64,000 bases of DNA from JAVBJV01 sp031555315 (GTDB taxonomy: Bacteria > Pseudomonadota > Alphaproteobacteria > Acetobacterales > Acetobacteraceae), in assembly GCA_031555315.1 (NCBI GenBank), contig JAVBUO010000005.1, forward strand, positions 372,001-436,000, read 5' to 3'. Each line of letters starts with the position of its first letter. The first letter of the stretch is position 1. The translations under genes and the position numbers were made by a program. The notes beneath the pieces are model-generated. The model had not been told where the DNA came from and searched no databases. It worked only from the letters and a program-made list of their open reading frames with translations. Below are positions 17,918 to 27,973 of the stretch, piece after piece.

Positions 17918-18540
17918 TGTCTGAACAGGAAACCCCGCAGATGACCGAACCCGACAGCTTTGTGTTCGATGCGGAAAGCAACGCCCGGATCGAGCAGATT
18001 CTGGCGAAGTATCCGGAAGGCAAGCAGGCCAGCGGCGTGCTGCCGCTGCTGGATCTGGCGCAGCGGCAGATGAAACGCCACACGGGTTCCGCCTGGGTGC
18101 CGCGCGTGGCGATGGACGAGATTGCGCGCCGTCTGGGCATGGCGCCGATCCGCGTTTACGAAGTCGCGACGTTCTATCTGATGTACAACACCAAGCCGGT
18201 GGGCACGTATCACCTGCAGGCTTGCACGACGACACCGTGCTGGCTGCGCGGGTCGGACGCGATCGTGAAGGCCTGCAAGGATGCTACCGGGATCGAGCAT
18301 TTCGGTGAAACCAGCGCCGACGGCATGTTCACGCTGACCGAGGTGGAATGCCTGGGCGCGTGCGTGAATGCGCCGATCCTGCAGGTGAATGACGATTTCT
18401 ACGAAGACCTTGACGAAGAATCGACCAGAGAACTGCTGGAAGCGTTGCGCCGCGGCGAACCGCCGCCGGTGGGTTCGGTAAAGGGGCGCCAGTGCGCGGC
18501 GCCCGCCGATGGGCCGACAACGTTGAAGGCGGCGGAGTAA
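17917..18540 (+). CDS. nuoE: NADH-quinone oxidoreductase subunit E
   Basis: 207 residues with a thioredoxin-like 2Fe-2S domain holding cluster N1a. Ligand cysteines are in ACTTTPCW and VECLGACVNAP, around residues 103-150. The last 25 residues are a family-variable tail. The ATG uses the last base of the nuoD stop, so the two are translationally coupled. NuoE works with NuoF and NuoG in the NADH-dehydrogenase module. Confidence 0.96.
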   Translation: MSEQETPQMTEPDSFVFDAESNARIEQILAKYPEGKQASGVLPLLDLAQRQMKRHTGSAWVPRVAMDEIARRLGMAPIRVYEVATFYLMYNTKPVGTYHLQACTTTPCWLRGSDAIVKACKDATGIEHFGETSADGMFTLTEVECLGACVNAPILQVNDDFYEDLDEESTRELLEALRRGEPPPVGSVKGRQCAAPADGPTTLKAAE

Positions 18541-18544
18541 GACG

Positions 18545-19846
18545 ATGCTGTCCGATAAAGATCGTATCTTTACGAACCTCTACGGTCTGCACGATGCAGG
18601 TCTTGCTGGCGCGCGGGCGCGCGGCGACTGGGACGGCACGGCCGCGATCATCGCGCGCGGGCGCGATGCGATCATCGAGGAGATGAAGACCTCGGGGTTG
18701 CGCGGGCGCGGCGGCGCGGGGTTCCCGGCCGGGATGAAATGGTCGTTCATGCCGAAGCAGTCGGACGGGCGTCCGTCCTATCTGGTGGTGAACGCCGACG
18801 AATCCGAACCCGGCACCTGCAAAGACCGCGACATCATCCGCAACGACCCGCACAAGCTGGTCGAAGGTTGCCTGCTGGCCGGTTTCGCAATGGGCGCGGT
18901 GGCCGCGTATATCTACATCCGTGGCGAATTCTACAATGAAGCGCAGCGTCTGCAGCGCGCGATCGACGAGGCGTATGCGGCCGGGCTGATCGGGCGCAAC
19001 GCCTCGGGGTCGGGCTACGATTTCGATGTCTATCTGCATCGCGGGGCGGGTGCGTATATCTGCGGCGAGGAAACTGCGCTGATCGAAAGCATCGAAGGCA
19101 AGAAGGGTATGCCGCGCCTGAAGCCGCCGTTTCCGGCGGCGGTCGGGCTGTATGGCTGCCCGACCACGGTGAACAACGTCGAAACCATCGCCTCGGCGCC
19201 GACCATCCTGCGGCGCGGCGGGGCCTGGTTCGCCAGCCTGGGGCGGCCGAACAACACGGGGACCAAGCTGTTCTGTATCTCGGGGCACGTGAACAACCCG
19301 TGCAACGTGGAAGAGGAGATGGGCATCCCGTTGAAGGAGCTGATCGAAAAGCACTGTGGCGGGGTGCGCGGCGGCTGGGACAATCTGCTGGCGGTGATCC
19401 CGGGCGGGTCCTCGGTACCGTTGCTGCCGAAGAGCATCTGCGACGAGGTGCTGATGGATTTCGACAGCCTGCGCGCGGTGCGTTCGGGCCTTGGCACTGC
19501 GGCGGTGATCGTGATGGACAAATCGACCGACGTGATCAAGGCGATCGCGCGACTGTCGCAGTTCTACAAGCATGAATCCTGTGGCCAGTGCACACCGTGC
19601 CGCGAAGGCACCGGCTGGATGATGCGGGTGATGAACCGCATGGTCGAAGGCCGCGCGGAACTGGAAGAGATCGACATGCTGGATAAAGTGTCGCGCCAGA
19701 TCGAAGGTCATACGATCTGCGCGCTGGGCGATGCGGCGGCGTGGCCGGTGCAGGGGCTGATCCGGCATTTCCGTCCGGTCCTGGAAGAACGTATTGCTGC
19801 GTACAAGGCCCGTAACGCAGCCCCAGCAGCGATGGCGGCGGAGTGA
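18545..19846 (+). CDS. nuoF: NADH-quinone oxidoreductase subunit F (NADH- and FMN-binding)
   Basis: 433 residues. The NADH/FMN glycine-rich segment GRGGAGFPAGMKW is near residue 57, and a second flavin-binding GAYICGEETALI is near 170. The 4Fe-4S cluster N3 ligands are in ESCGQCTPCREG and HTICALGDAA near 345 and 390. This is where NADH is oxidised. Confidence 0.97.
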   Translation: MLSDKDRIFTNLYGLHDAGLAGARARGDWDGTAAIIARGRDAIIEEMKTSGLRGRGGAGFPAGMKWSFMPKQSDGRPSYLVVNADESEPGTCKDRDIIRNDPHKLVEGCLLAGFAMGAVAAYIYIRGEFYNEAQRLQRAIDEAYAAGLIGRNASGSGYDFDVYLHRGAGAYICGEETALIESIEGKKGMPRLKPPFPAAVGLYGCPTTVNNVETIASAPTILRRGGAWFASLGRPNNTGTKLFCISGHVNNPCNVEEEMGIPLKELIEKHCGGVRGGWDNLLAVIPGGSSVPLLPKSICDEVLMDFDSLRAVRSGLGTAAVIVMDKSTDVIKAIARLSQFYKHESCGQCTPCREGTGWMMRVMNRMVEGRAELEEIDMLDKVSRQIEGHTICALGDAAAWPVQGLIRHFRPVLEERIAAYKARNAAPAAMAAE

Positions 19847-19850
19847 GGCG

Positions 19851-21887
19851 ATGCCCAAGGTAATCGTAGACGGGATCGAAGTCGAAGTTCCCAACGGCGC
19901 GACGGTGCTCCAGGCCGCCGAGCTGGCGGGCAAGGAAATTCCGCGTTTTTGCTATCACGACCGCCTGTCGGTGGCGGGCAACTGCCGCATGTGTCTGGTC
20001 GAGGTGGAAAAAGCGCCGAAACCGGTGGCGTCGTGCGCTTATCCGGTGGCCGACGGCATGGTGGTAAAGACCGATTCGCCGATGGTGCAGAACGCCCGCA
20101 AGGGGGTGATGGAATTCCTGCTGATCAATCATCCGCTGGATTGTCCGATCTGCGATCAGGGCGGCGAGTGCGATCTGCAGGACCAGGCGATGGCCTATGG
20201 CTCCGGTCTGTCGCGCTTCGAGGAAAACAAGCGTGCGGTGAAGAACAAGGATTTCGGTCCGCTGGTCAACGCGGTGATGACGCGCTGCATCCACTGCACA
20301 CGCTGCATCCGCTTTGCGACCGAGGTGGCGGGTGTGCCCGAACTGGGGGCGACGGCGCGCGGCGAGAACATGGAAGTCGGCACCTATGTGCAGAAGGCGC
20401 TGTCCTCGGAACTGTCTGGCAACCTGATCGATCTGTGTCCGGTGGGGGCGCTGACCTCGAAACCCTATGCGTTCACGGCGCGCCCGTGGGAGCTGAAGAA
20501 AACCGATGGGATCGACGTGTCGGATGCGGTTGGCGCGAATATCCGCATCGACAGCCGTGGACCGGAAGTACTGCGCGTGATGCCGCGTCTGAATGATGCG
20601 GTGAACGAGGAATGGCTGGGCGACAAAGGGCGCTTTTGGGTCGATGGTCTGAAACGCCGCCGTCTGGACCGGCCCTGGGTGAAGCGCGACGGAAAACTGC
20701 AGCCGGCCGAATGGGACGAGGCATTCGCCGCCATCGCGGCGCGCCTGAACGGTGTTACGCCGGACCGGATCGGTGCGCTGGTCGGTGATCAGTGCGATGC
20801 GGAAAGCGTGATGGCGCTGAAGGATCTGATGCTGACTATGGGCAGCATCAATCTGGACTGCCGCCAGGACGGTGCGAATTTCGATGTGACGCGCCGGGAT
20901 TTCTATATTTTCAACAGTACGATCGCCGGAATCGACGAAGCCGATGCGATCGTGCTGATCGGCACCAACCCGCGCAAGGAAGCGCCGGTACTGAATGCGC
21001 GCATTCGCAAGCGGTTCCTGACCGGTGGGGTGAAGATCGGCGTGATCGGCGAAGATGCCGATCTGACGTATCGCACGCACCATCTGGGCCGCGATCCGAT
21101 GATCATCAGCCGCGCCGCGTCGTTTCTGGCGGCAGCCAAGCGGCCAATGGTCATTCTGGGGGCGGGGACATTGGCGCGCGAGGACGGCGCGGCCGTTCTG
21201 GCGGCTGCATGGCGACTGGCGCAGGATGCCGGCGCGCTGACGGCGGACTGGCACGGGTTCAACGTGCTGCAGACCGGCGCGGGGCGCGTCGGGGCGCTGG
21301 ACCTTGGGTTCCTGCCCGGACACGGCGGCAAGGACTTTCTCGGTATGATGGATGGCGGCGTCGACGTGCTGTGGCTGCTGGGCGCGGACGAATTCGACAC
21401 TGCCAGGATCGGCGCGGATACGTTCGTTGTCTATCAGGGGCATCATGGCGACGCCGGAGCGGCGCGCGCCGATGTGATTCTGCCGGGGGCCGCCTATACC
21501 GAAAAAGACGGTACCTGGGTGAACCTGGAAGGGCGCGTGCAGCGCAGCTACAAGGCGGTGTTCCCGCCTGGCCAGGCAAAGGAAGACTGGAAGATTCTGC
21601 GCGCCTTCTCGGCGGTGATCGACAGACCGCTACCGTACGACGACCTGGGCGGCGTGCGCCGGCGCATGGTGGAAACCAATCCGGTCTTCGAACAGATCGA
21701 TCGCCTGGAACGGCATGGCTGCTCAGATACGGCGTCGCCGGCCACGGCGGGCATTCGTCTGTCGAGCGCCATCTTCAGGCCGCTGATCGCCAATTACTAT
21801 CAGACCGATCCGATCAGCCGCGCGAGCTGCACGATGGCGGTCTGTACAGAAACGTTCAGCACTCCTGTCAGGGAGGCGGCCGAATAA
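19851..21887 (+). CDS. nuoG: NADH-quinone oxidoreductase subunit G
   Basis: 678 residues. The N-terminal ferredoxin-like domain holds the 2Fe-2S cluster N1b (RFCYHDRLSVAGNCRMC), followed by the His/Cys-ligated cluster N5 (HPLDCPICDQGGEC) and cluster N4 (CIHCTRCIRF with LCPVGALTSK). The remaining 450 residues are the molybdopterin-oxidoreductase-like fold without cofactor. The ATG at 19851, four bases after the nuoF stop, matches the family N-terminus. The frame is open upstream, but that part belongs to nuoF. Confidence 0.97.
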   Translation: MPKVIVDGIEVEVPNGATVLQAAELAGKEIPRFCYHDRLSVAGNCRMCLVEVEKAPKPVASCAYPVADGMVVKTDSPMVQNARKGVMEFLLINHPLDCPICDQGGECDLQDQAMAYGSGLSRFEENKRAVKNKDFGPLVNAVMTRCIHCTRCIRFATEVAGVPELGATARGENMEVGTYVQKALSSELSGNLIDLCPVGALTSKPYAFTARPWELKKTDGIDVSDAVGANIRIDSRGPEVLRVMPRLNDAVNEEWLGDKGRFWVDGLKRRRLDRPWVKRDGKLQPAEWDEAFAAIAARLNGVTPDRIGALVGDQCDAESVMALKDLMLTMGSINLDCRQDGANFDVTRRDFYIFNSTIAGIDEADAIVLIGTNPRKEAPVLNARIRKRFLTGGVKIGVIGEDADLTYRTHHLGRDPMIISRAASFLAAAKRPMVILGAGTLAREDGAAVLAAAWRLAQDAGALTADWHGFNVLQTGAGRVGALDLGFLPGHGGKDFLGMMDGGVDVLWLLGADEFDTARIGADTFVVYQGHHGDAGAARADVILPGAAYTEKDGTWVNLEGRVQRSYKAVFPPGQAKEDWKILRAFSAVIDRPLPYDDLGGVRRRMVETNPVFEQIDRLERHGCSDTASPATAGIRLSSAIFRPLIANYYQTDPISRASCTMAVCTETFSTPVREAAE

Positions 21888-21888
21888 G

Positions 21889-22929
21889 ATGATCCCGCAA
21901 TTCATCCTCGATTTTCTCAGCACACCTCTCGGCCAGGTGGTGTGGATCGCTATCAAGACCTTGGCAGTGTTGGTGCCACTGTTGCTTGGCGTTGCTTACA
22001 TGACCTGGGCGGAACGCAGGGTTCTTGGGGCGATCGCTCTGCGCAAGGGGCCGAACGTGGTCGGCCCGTTCGGTCTGCTGCAGCCGTTCGCCGATGCGAT
22101 AAAGATGCTGGTGAAGGAAACCATCGTTCCAGCGGGCGCGAACAAGGTGCTGTTCGTGTTGGCGCCGATGCTGACCTTCACGCTGGCGCTGGTCGCCTGG
22201 GCGGTCATCCCGGTCGACGACGGCTGGGCGGTTGCCAATATCAATGTCGGGCTTTTGTATCTGTTCGCGATTTCCTCGCTCGGGGTTTACGGGGTCATCA
22301 TCGCGGGCTGGGCCTCGAACTCGCGCTATGCGTTTCTGGGGGCGCTGCGCAGCGCCGCGCAGATGATCTCGTACGAAGTGTCGATGGGGTTCGTTTTGGT
22401 GACGGTGCTGCTCTGTGTCGGCAGTCTGAACCTGAACGATATCGTGCTGGCGCAGAAGAACCTGTGGTTCGCGGTGCCTCTGCTGCCGATGATGGTGATC
22501 TATTTCATCTCGGCTCTGGCGGAGACCAATCGCACGCCGTTCGACCTGGCGGAAGGGGAAAGCGAAATCGTCGCCGGGTTCATGGTCGAGTATTCGTCTC
22601 TGAGCTATGCGCTGTTCTTCCTGGGCGAATACGCGAATATGATACTGATGAGCGCCATGGTATCGATCCTGTTCCTGGGGGGCTGGCTGCCGGTCACGTT
22701 CTTCGGTCTGGTACCGGCGCTGGCGATGATCCCGGGGGCGATCTGGCTGATCCTGAAAATCTGCTTCTGCCTGTTCGTGTATATCTGGGTGCGCGGCACG
22801 TTCCCGCGTTATCGCTACGACCAGCTGATGCGTCTGGGCTGGAAGGTGTTTTTGCCGTTCTCGCTGCTCTGGCTGGTGCTGACGGCCGGGGTGCTGGTCG
22901 GCATGGGCTGGCTGCCGGGGCAGGTGTGA
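21889..22929 (+). CDS. nuoH: NADH-quinone oxidoreductase subunit H
   Basis: 346 residues with eight predicted membrane helices. The conserved loop ETNRTPFDLAEGESE lines the quinone tunnel, and AERRVLGAIALRKGPN is the N-terminal signature. NuoH is the membrane subunit closest to the peripheral arm. One base separates it from nuoG. Confidence 0.97.
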   Translation: MIPQFILDFLSTPLGQVVWIAIKTLAVLVPLLLGVAYMTWAERRVLGAIALRKGPNVVGPFGLLQPFADAIKMLVKETIVPAGANKVLFVLAPMLTFTLALVAWAVIPVDDGWAVANINVGLLYLFAISSLGVYGVIIAGWASNSRYAFLGALRSAAQMISYEVSMGFVLVTVLLCVGSLNLNDIVLAQKNLWFAVPLLPMMVIYFISALAETNRTPFDLAEGESEIVAGFMVEYSSLSYALFFLGEYANMILMSAMVSILFLGGWLPVTFFGLVPALAMIPGAIWLILKICFCLFVYIWVRGTFPRYRYDQLMRLGWKVFLPFSLLWLVLTAGVLVGMGWLPGQV

Positions 22930-22971
22930 GATGACGTTGGCAGCAAAGGTTCCGGTTATGGAGTGCGGGCA

Positions 22972-23457
22972 ATGGCATTAGATCGCGTTGCGGGCAGCCT
23001 GCTGCTCAGTGAATTGCTCAGCGGCATGGCGCTGACCTTGAAATACCTCTTCAGGCCGAAGGTCACGCTGAACTACCCGTACGAAAAGGGGCCGATCAGT
23101 CCGCGCTTCAAGGGCGAGCACGCGTTGCGCCGCTACCCGAACGGGGAAGAGCGCTGCATTGCATGCAAGCTGTGCGAGGCCGTGTGCCCGGCCCAGGCCA
23201 TCACCATCGAGGCCGAGCCGCGCGAAGACGGGTCGCGCCGCACCACGCGCTATGACATCGACATGACAAAGTGCATCTACTGCGGTTTCTGCGAGGAAGC
23301 CTGTCCGGTGGATGCGATCGTCGAAGGACCGAATTTCGAGTTCGCGACCGAAACGCGGGCCGAGCTGATGTACAACAAGGAAAAGCTGCTGGCGAACGGA
23401 GACCGTTGGGAATCCGAACTTGCCAAGCGGCTTGAACTCGATGCGCCGTACCGCTGA
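22972..23457 (+). CDS. nuoI: NADH-quinone oxidoreductase subunit I
   Basis: 161 residues with two 4Fe-4S ferredoxin motifs, CIACKLCEAVCP and CIYCGFCEEACP, holding clusters N6a and N6b. A short N-terminal amphipathic segment attaches it to the membrane arm. The ATG at 22972 with GGAG at 22960 is preferred over a GTG at 22963. It relays electrons from NuoG to NuoB. Confidence 0.97.
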   Translation: MALDRVAGSLLLSELLSGMALTLKYLFRPKVTLNYPYEKGPISPRFKGEHALRRYPNGEERCIACKLCEAVCPAQAITIEAEPREDGSRRTTRYDIDMTKCIYCGFCEEACPVDAIVEGPNFEFATETRAELMYNKEKLLANGDRWESELAKRLELDAPYR

Positions 23458-23514
23458 AAGACTGTGTGACATGACGATGTTGAACATCAATGTTCTGAAG
23501 GGGCAGCGGTCGGA

Positions 23515-24198
23515 ATGATCACAACCCTTGTCTTTTACATGTTCGCGCTGGTGCTGATCGGCTCCGCCACCATGGTGGTGACGGCGCGCAACCCGGTGCA
23601 TGCGGTGCTGTTCCTGATTCTGGCGTTCTTCAACGCGGGCGCCCTGTTTCTGATCGCCGGGGCCGAGTTCCTCGCGATGCTGCTGGTCATCGTCTATGTC
23701 GGTGCGGTCGCAGTTCTGTTCCTGTTCGTGGTGATGATGCTGGACGTAAACTTCGCGCAATTGCGCGAAGGGTTCCAGCGGTATGCCCCGGTCGGGGCCG
23801 TCGTCGGACTGGTTCTGTTTCTGGAGCTGGCGATCATTTTCGGCACCTGGCAGTTCTCGCCGACCGCGACGACGCTGCGTATGGCCCCAACTCCGGCCGG
23901 GGTGAGCAACACGGCGGCGCTGGGGCAATTGCTCTATACCGACTACATCGTGCTGTTCCAGGCCGCAGGGCTGGTCCTGCTGGTGGCGATGATCGGCGCG
24001 ATCGTGCTGACGCTGCGCGGCCGGCCGCGGATGCGCCGCCAGGTGATTGCGGACCAACTCGCCCGGCGTCCCCAGGATACGCTGGTGGCGATGTCCGTGC
24101 CGCTGGGGGCGGGGATCCGCGAAACCGGTATCCTACGACCGCAGGAGAAACCCGCGGCCGATGCCGACGCGACACACGAACATGGAGGGCATCACTGA
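23515..24198 (+). CDS. nuoJ: NADH-quinone oxidoreductase subunit J
   Basis: 227 residues with five membrane helices in the first 175 residues (NPVHAVLFLILAFFNAGALF, LLVIVYVGAVAVLFLFVVMM). A hydrophilic C-terminal tail of about 50 residues ends in a histidine-rich HEHGGHH. Fifty-seven bases separate it from nuoI, the widest gap in the operon. It is a small antiporter-associated subunit of the membrane arm. Confidence 0.96.
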   Translation: MITTLVFYMFALVLIGSATMVVTARNPVHAVLFLILAFFNAGALFLIAGAEFLAMLLVIVYVGAVAVLFLFVVMMLDVNFAQLREGFQRYAPVGAVVGLVLFLELAIIFGTWQFSPTATTLRMAPTPAGVSNTAALGQLLYTDYIVLFQAAGLVLLVAMIGAIVLTLRGRPRMRRQVIADQLARRPQDTLVAMSVPLGAGIRETGILRPQEKPAADADATHEHGGHH

Positions 24199-24506
24199 TG
24201 GAAATCGGGTTGGCCCATTATCTGGCTCTCGGCGCCATTTTGCTGATGCTGGGTATTTTCGGGATTTTCATGAACCGGAAGAACGTGATCGTCATCCTGA
24301 TGTCGATCGAGCTGATCCTTCTGGCCGTGAACATCAATTTCGTGGCGTTTTCGCGCGACCTCGGCGATCTGGTCGGGCAGGTCTTCACGATGTTCGTGTT
24401 GACCGTCGCCGCGGCCGAGGCGGCCATCGGTCTGGCCATCGTGGTGGTGTATTTCCGCAACCGCGGCACGATCGAGGTCGACGATATTACGGCGATGAAG
24501 GGGTGA
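24198..24506 (+). CDS. nuoK: NADH-quinone oxidoreductase subunit K
   Basis: 102 residues, three membrane helices, with the MSIELILLAVNINF signature containing the conserved membrane glutamate used in proton transfer. A second membrane glutamate is in AAAEAAIGLAI. The start shares a base with the nuoJ stop. Confidence 0.97.
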   Translation: MEIGLAHYLALGAILLMLGIFGIFMNRKNVIVILMSIELILLAVNINFVAFSRDLGDLVGQVFTMFVLTVAAAEAAIGLAIVVVYFRNRGTIEVDDITAMKG

Positions 24507-24510
24507 GGCG

Positions 24511-26442
24511 ATGACGACCTATTATGTGCTTGCCGTTTTCGCGCCGCTGCTGGGGTCGGTGATCGCCGGTATTTTCGGTCGCCTGATCGGGGATCGTCTC
24601 AGCCAGCTGGTGACCGTGCTGTGTATGGCCATCGCCGCGGCATCGGGCGCATATGCGTTCGTGCAGGTGGCGCTGGAACACGCGCCGGTGACCGTCAACA
24701 TCGCCCACTGGGTCAGTGCGGGCGACTTCACGGTTTCGTGGTCGCTGCGCTTCGATACGCTGTCGGCAGCGATGGTGGCGATGGTGACGCTGATCTCGAC
24801 GCTGATCCATATCTACAGCGTTGGCTATATGAGCCACGACGCGACGATTCCGCGCTTCATGTCGTATCTGTCGCTGTTCACCTTCGCGATGCTGATGCTG
24901 GTGACGGCGGACAACCTGTTGCAGTTGTTCTTCGGCTGGGAAGGCGTGGGGCTGGCCTCGTATCTGCTGATCGGTTACTGGTACGACCGCGAAAGCGCGA
25001 ACAAGGCGGCGATGAAAGCCTTCATCGTCAACCGTGTCGGCGACCTCGGCTTTGCGCTGGGCATCGCGATGGTGTTTTTCTTGTTCGGCAGCATCGAATT
25101 CCAGACGATCTTCGCGCAGGTTTCCGAGCATCAGGACAAGACCTACAGCCTGTTCGGTCTGGAATTCCGCGCGTTGGAGGTGATCGGTATTCTGCTGTTC
25201 ATCGGCGCGATGGGCAAATCGGCGCAGCTAGGTCTGCACACCTGGCTGCCGGATGCGATGGAAGGGCCGACGCCGGTTTCCGCGCTGATCCATGCCGCCA
25301 CCATGGTGACGGCGGGTGTGTTCATGATGGCGCGCATGTCGCCGCTGATGGAATACGCACCGTATGCGCTCGGCGTGGTGACGGTGATCGGCGCCAGCAC
25401 GGCGCTGTTCGCGGCGACGGTTGGCATGGTGCAGAACGATATCAAGCGCATCATCGCGTATTCCACCTGTTCGCAGTTGGGCTACATGTTCTTCGCGGTG
25501 GGCGTTGGCGCCTATCAGGTCGGTGTGTTCCATCTGATCACGCATGCGTTCTTCAAGGCGCTGCTGTTCCTGGGCGCCGGCAGCGTGATCCACGCGATGT
25601 CCGATGAACAGGATATTCGCAGGATGGGCGGTATCTGGAAAAAGATCCCGGTTACCTATGCGATGATGTGGATCGGTAGCCTCGCGCTGGCGGGGATTCC
25701 GCTGTTCGCCGGTTACTATTCGAAGGACGCCATTCTGGAATCGGCTTTCGCCGCGCATTCGGGCGTGGGGATGTATGCCTTCGCCTGCGGGATCATTGCC
25801 GCTTTCCTGACGGCGTTCTATTCTTGGCGCCTGATCCTCCTGACCTTCCACGGCAAACCGCGCGCCGATCAGCACACGATGGACCATATGCACGAAAGCC
25901 CGGTCATCATGCTGTTCCCGCTGCTGGTGCTGGCGGGCGGGGCGGTCGTTTCGGGGTATCTGCTGAAGGAATACTTCATCGGCTACGACTGGCAGGTTTT
26001 CTGGGGCGAGGCGATCAGGAATGCAGCGCATAATCATGTGATGCACGCGATGCACGAGGTTCCTGCCTGGGTACCGCTGTTGCCGACCGTGATCGGAATT
26101 GCCGGGATCGCCACCGCTTATCTCTGCTATGTGTTCGTGCCCAGTATTCCGGCCGCACTGGCGGAACGCTTCAGCGGTGTTTACCGCTTCCTGCTCAACA
26201 AGTGGTATTTCGACGAGCTGTACGATGCCGTGTTCGTTCGTACCGCAATGGCTCTTGCGCGTGGCCTGTGGAAAGTGGGCGACGCGACGATCATCGATGG
26301 CGTTCCCAACGGGGCTGCCGCTCTCGCCTCCGGCAGTGCGCGACAGATCGTGAAGGTGCAGACCGGGCAGGTCGCGCATTATGCCTTCTCGATGCTGATC
26401 GGCCTTGTGTTGCTGGTTTCCATTTTCCTGTTCTTACGTTGA
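24511..26442 (+). CDS. nuoL: NADH-quinone oxidoreductase subunit L (proton-pumping antiporter-like)
   Basis: 643 residues, many membrane helices, related to Mrp cation antiporters. Signatures are FFGWEGVGLASYLLIGYWY (functional glutamate and lysine region) and AMGKSAQLGLHTWLPDAMEG. The C-terminus has the long lateral helix and anchor. It is the distal proton-pumping subunit. Confidence 0.97.
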   Translation: MTTYYVLAVFAPLLGSVIAGIFGRLIGDRLSQLVTVLCMAIAAASGAYAFVQVALEHAPVTVNIAHWVSAGDFTVSWSLRFDTLSAAMVAMVTLISTLIHIYSVGYMSHDATIPRFMSYLSLFTFAMLMLVTADNLLQLFFGWEGVGLASYLLIGYWYDRESANKAAMKAFIVNRVGDLGFALGIAMVFFLFGSIEFQTIFAQVSEHQDKTYSLFGLEFRALEVIGILLFIGAMGKSAQLGLHTWLPDAMEGPTPVSALIHAATMVTAGVFMMARMSPLMEYAPYALGVVTVIGASTALFAATVGMVQNDIKRIIAYSTCSQLGYMFFAVGVGAYQVGVFHLITHAFFKALLFLGAGSVIHAMSDEQDIRRMGGIWKKIPVTYAMMWIGSLALAGIPLFAGYYSKDAILESAFAAHSGVGMYAFACGIIAAFLTAFYSWRLILLTFHGKPRADQHTMDHMHESPVIMLFPLLVLAGGAVVSGYLLKEYFIGYDWQVFWGEAIRNAAHNHVMHAMHEVPAWVPLLPTVIGIAGIATAYLCYVFVPSIPAALAERFSGVYRFLLNKWYFDELYDAVFVRTAMALARGLWKVGDATIIDGVPNGAAALASGSARQIVKVQTGQVAHYAFSMLIGLVLLVSIFLFLR

Positions 26443-26449
26443 GACGCCC

Positions 26450-27973
26450 ATGAACGCCGCCGGCTTTCCCCTGCTGTCTCTGTTAACCTGGCTACCGATG
26501 GTTGGTGTCGCCATTCTTCTGTTCGCCCGTGGCGACGAGAAGGCGATCGCCGCCAATGCCCGCTGGGTTGCGTTGTGGACGTCACTGATCGTTTTCGTTC
26601 TGTCGCTGTTGCTGTGGTTTCGCTTCGATACGATGCAGCCCGGCTTCCAGTTCGTGGAATCGATCGACTGGCTGCCGGAATTCGGGATCGGCTACCGGAT
26701 GGGGGTGGATGGGATTTCCGTTCTGTTCGTCCTGCTGTCCACCGCGCTGACGCCGGTTTGCATCCTGGCGTCGTGGGAGGCGATCCAGAACCGGGTGCGC
26801 GAATACATGGTCGCGTTCCTGATCCTGGAAACGATGATGGTCGGCATGTTCTGCGCGCTCGACTTTGTCGTGTTCTACATGTTCTTCGAAGCGGTGCTGA
26901 TCCCGATGTTCCTGATCATCGGGGTATGGGGCGGGACGCGCCGCGTGTATGCGGCTTATAAATTCTTCCTCTACACGCTGCTGGGATCGGTGCTGATGTT
27001 GCTGGCGCTGATCTTCATGTGGCGCGAGGCAGGCACCACCGACATCACCGTGCTGATTCGCACGGCGTTCGACCCCAAGGTGCAGACCTGGCTGTTCCTG
27101 GCGTTCTTCGCATCTTTCGCAGTGAAGGTGCCGATGTGGCCGGTGCACACCTGGCTGCCGGATGCGCACGTGGAGGCGCCGACCGCGGGGTCGGTGATTC
27201 TGGCCGGTGTGCTGCTGAAGATGGGGGCGTACGGGTTCCTGCGTTTCTCTGTACCGATGCTGCCGCATGCCAGCGAATTTTTCGCGCCGATGATCTTCGC
27301 GCTGTCGATCATCGCGGTGATCTACACCTCGCTGGTCGCGCTGGCGCAGGAGGACATGAAGAAGCTGATCGCCTATTCGTCGGTGGCCCATATGGGGCTG
27401 GTGACGATCGGGATCTTCACCTTCAACGTGCAGGGCATCCAGGGCGCCCTGTTTCAGATGCTGGCCCACGGTGTGGTCTCGGGCGCGCTGTTCCTGTGCG
27501 TGGGGGTCGTCTACGACCGTATCCATTCGCGTGAGATCAACCGTTACGGCGGGCTTGCCTCGCGCATGCCGTTCTATGCGGTGTTCTTCATGCTGTTCAC
27601 CATGGCGTCCATCGGTCTGCCAGGCACGGCGGGGTTCGTGGGTGAATTCCTGGTGCTGGTCGGGGCGTACAAGGTCTCGTTCTGGCTGGCGTTGCTGTCG
27701 GGCACCGGGATGATCCTCGGGGCATGTTATATGCTCTATCTGTACCGCCGCACGGTGTTCGGCAAACTGACGAAACCGGATCTGAAGTTCATCCAGGATC
27801 TGTCGCCGCGTGAGATCACGGTGTTCGTGCCGCTGATCCTGCTGACCCTGTGGATGGGTATTTACCCGTCTTCGTTTACGCGTTTCTTCGATGCCTCGGT
27901 TTCGGCGATGGTGCAGCAGCACCAAATGTCGGTGTCCGGTGGGTCGCGTCTGGTGATGGAGCTGCCGCAATGA
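26450..27973 (+). CDS. nuoM: NADH-quinone oxidoreductase subunit M (proton-pumping antiporter-like)
   Basis: 507 residues. Motifs are FYMFFEAVLIPMFLIIGVWG (functional glutamate) and KVPMWPVHTWLPDAHVEAP (pump-region lysine and histidine). The ATG at 26450, seven bases after nuoL, begins MNAAGFPLLSLLTWLPM. The longer frame from 26405 lies inside nuoL and is rejected. Confidence 0.97.
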   Translation: MNAAGFPLLSLLTWLPMVGVAILLFARGDEKAIAANARWVALWTSLIVFVLSLLLWFRFDTMQPGFQFVESIDWLPEFGIGYRMGVDGISVLFVLLSTALTPVCILASWEAIQNRVREYMVAFLILETMMVGMFCALDFVVFYMFFEAVLIPMFLIIGVWGGTRRVYAAYKFFLYTLLGSVLMLLALIFMWREAGTTDITVLIRTAFDPKVQTWLFLAFFASFAVKVPMWPVHTWLPDAHVEAPTAGSVILAGVLLKMGAYGFLRFSVPMLPHASEFFAPMIFALSIIAVIYTSLVALAQEDMKKLIAYSSVAHMGLVTIGIFTFNVQGIQGALFQMLAHGVVSGALFLCVGVVYDRIHSREINRYGGLASRMPFYAVFFMLFTMASIGLPGTAGFVGEFLVLVGAYKVSFWLALLSGTGMILGACYMLYLYRRTVFGKLTKPDLKFIQDLSPREITVFVPLILLTLWMGIYPSSFTRFFDASVSAMVQQHQMSVSGGSRLVMELPQ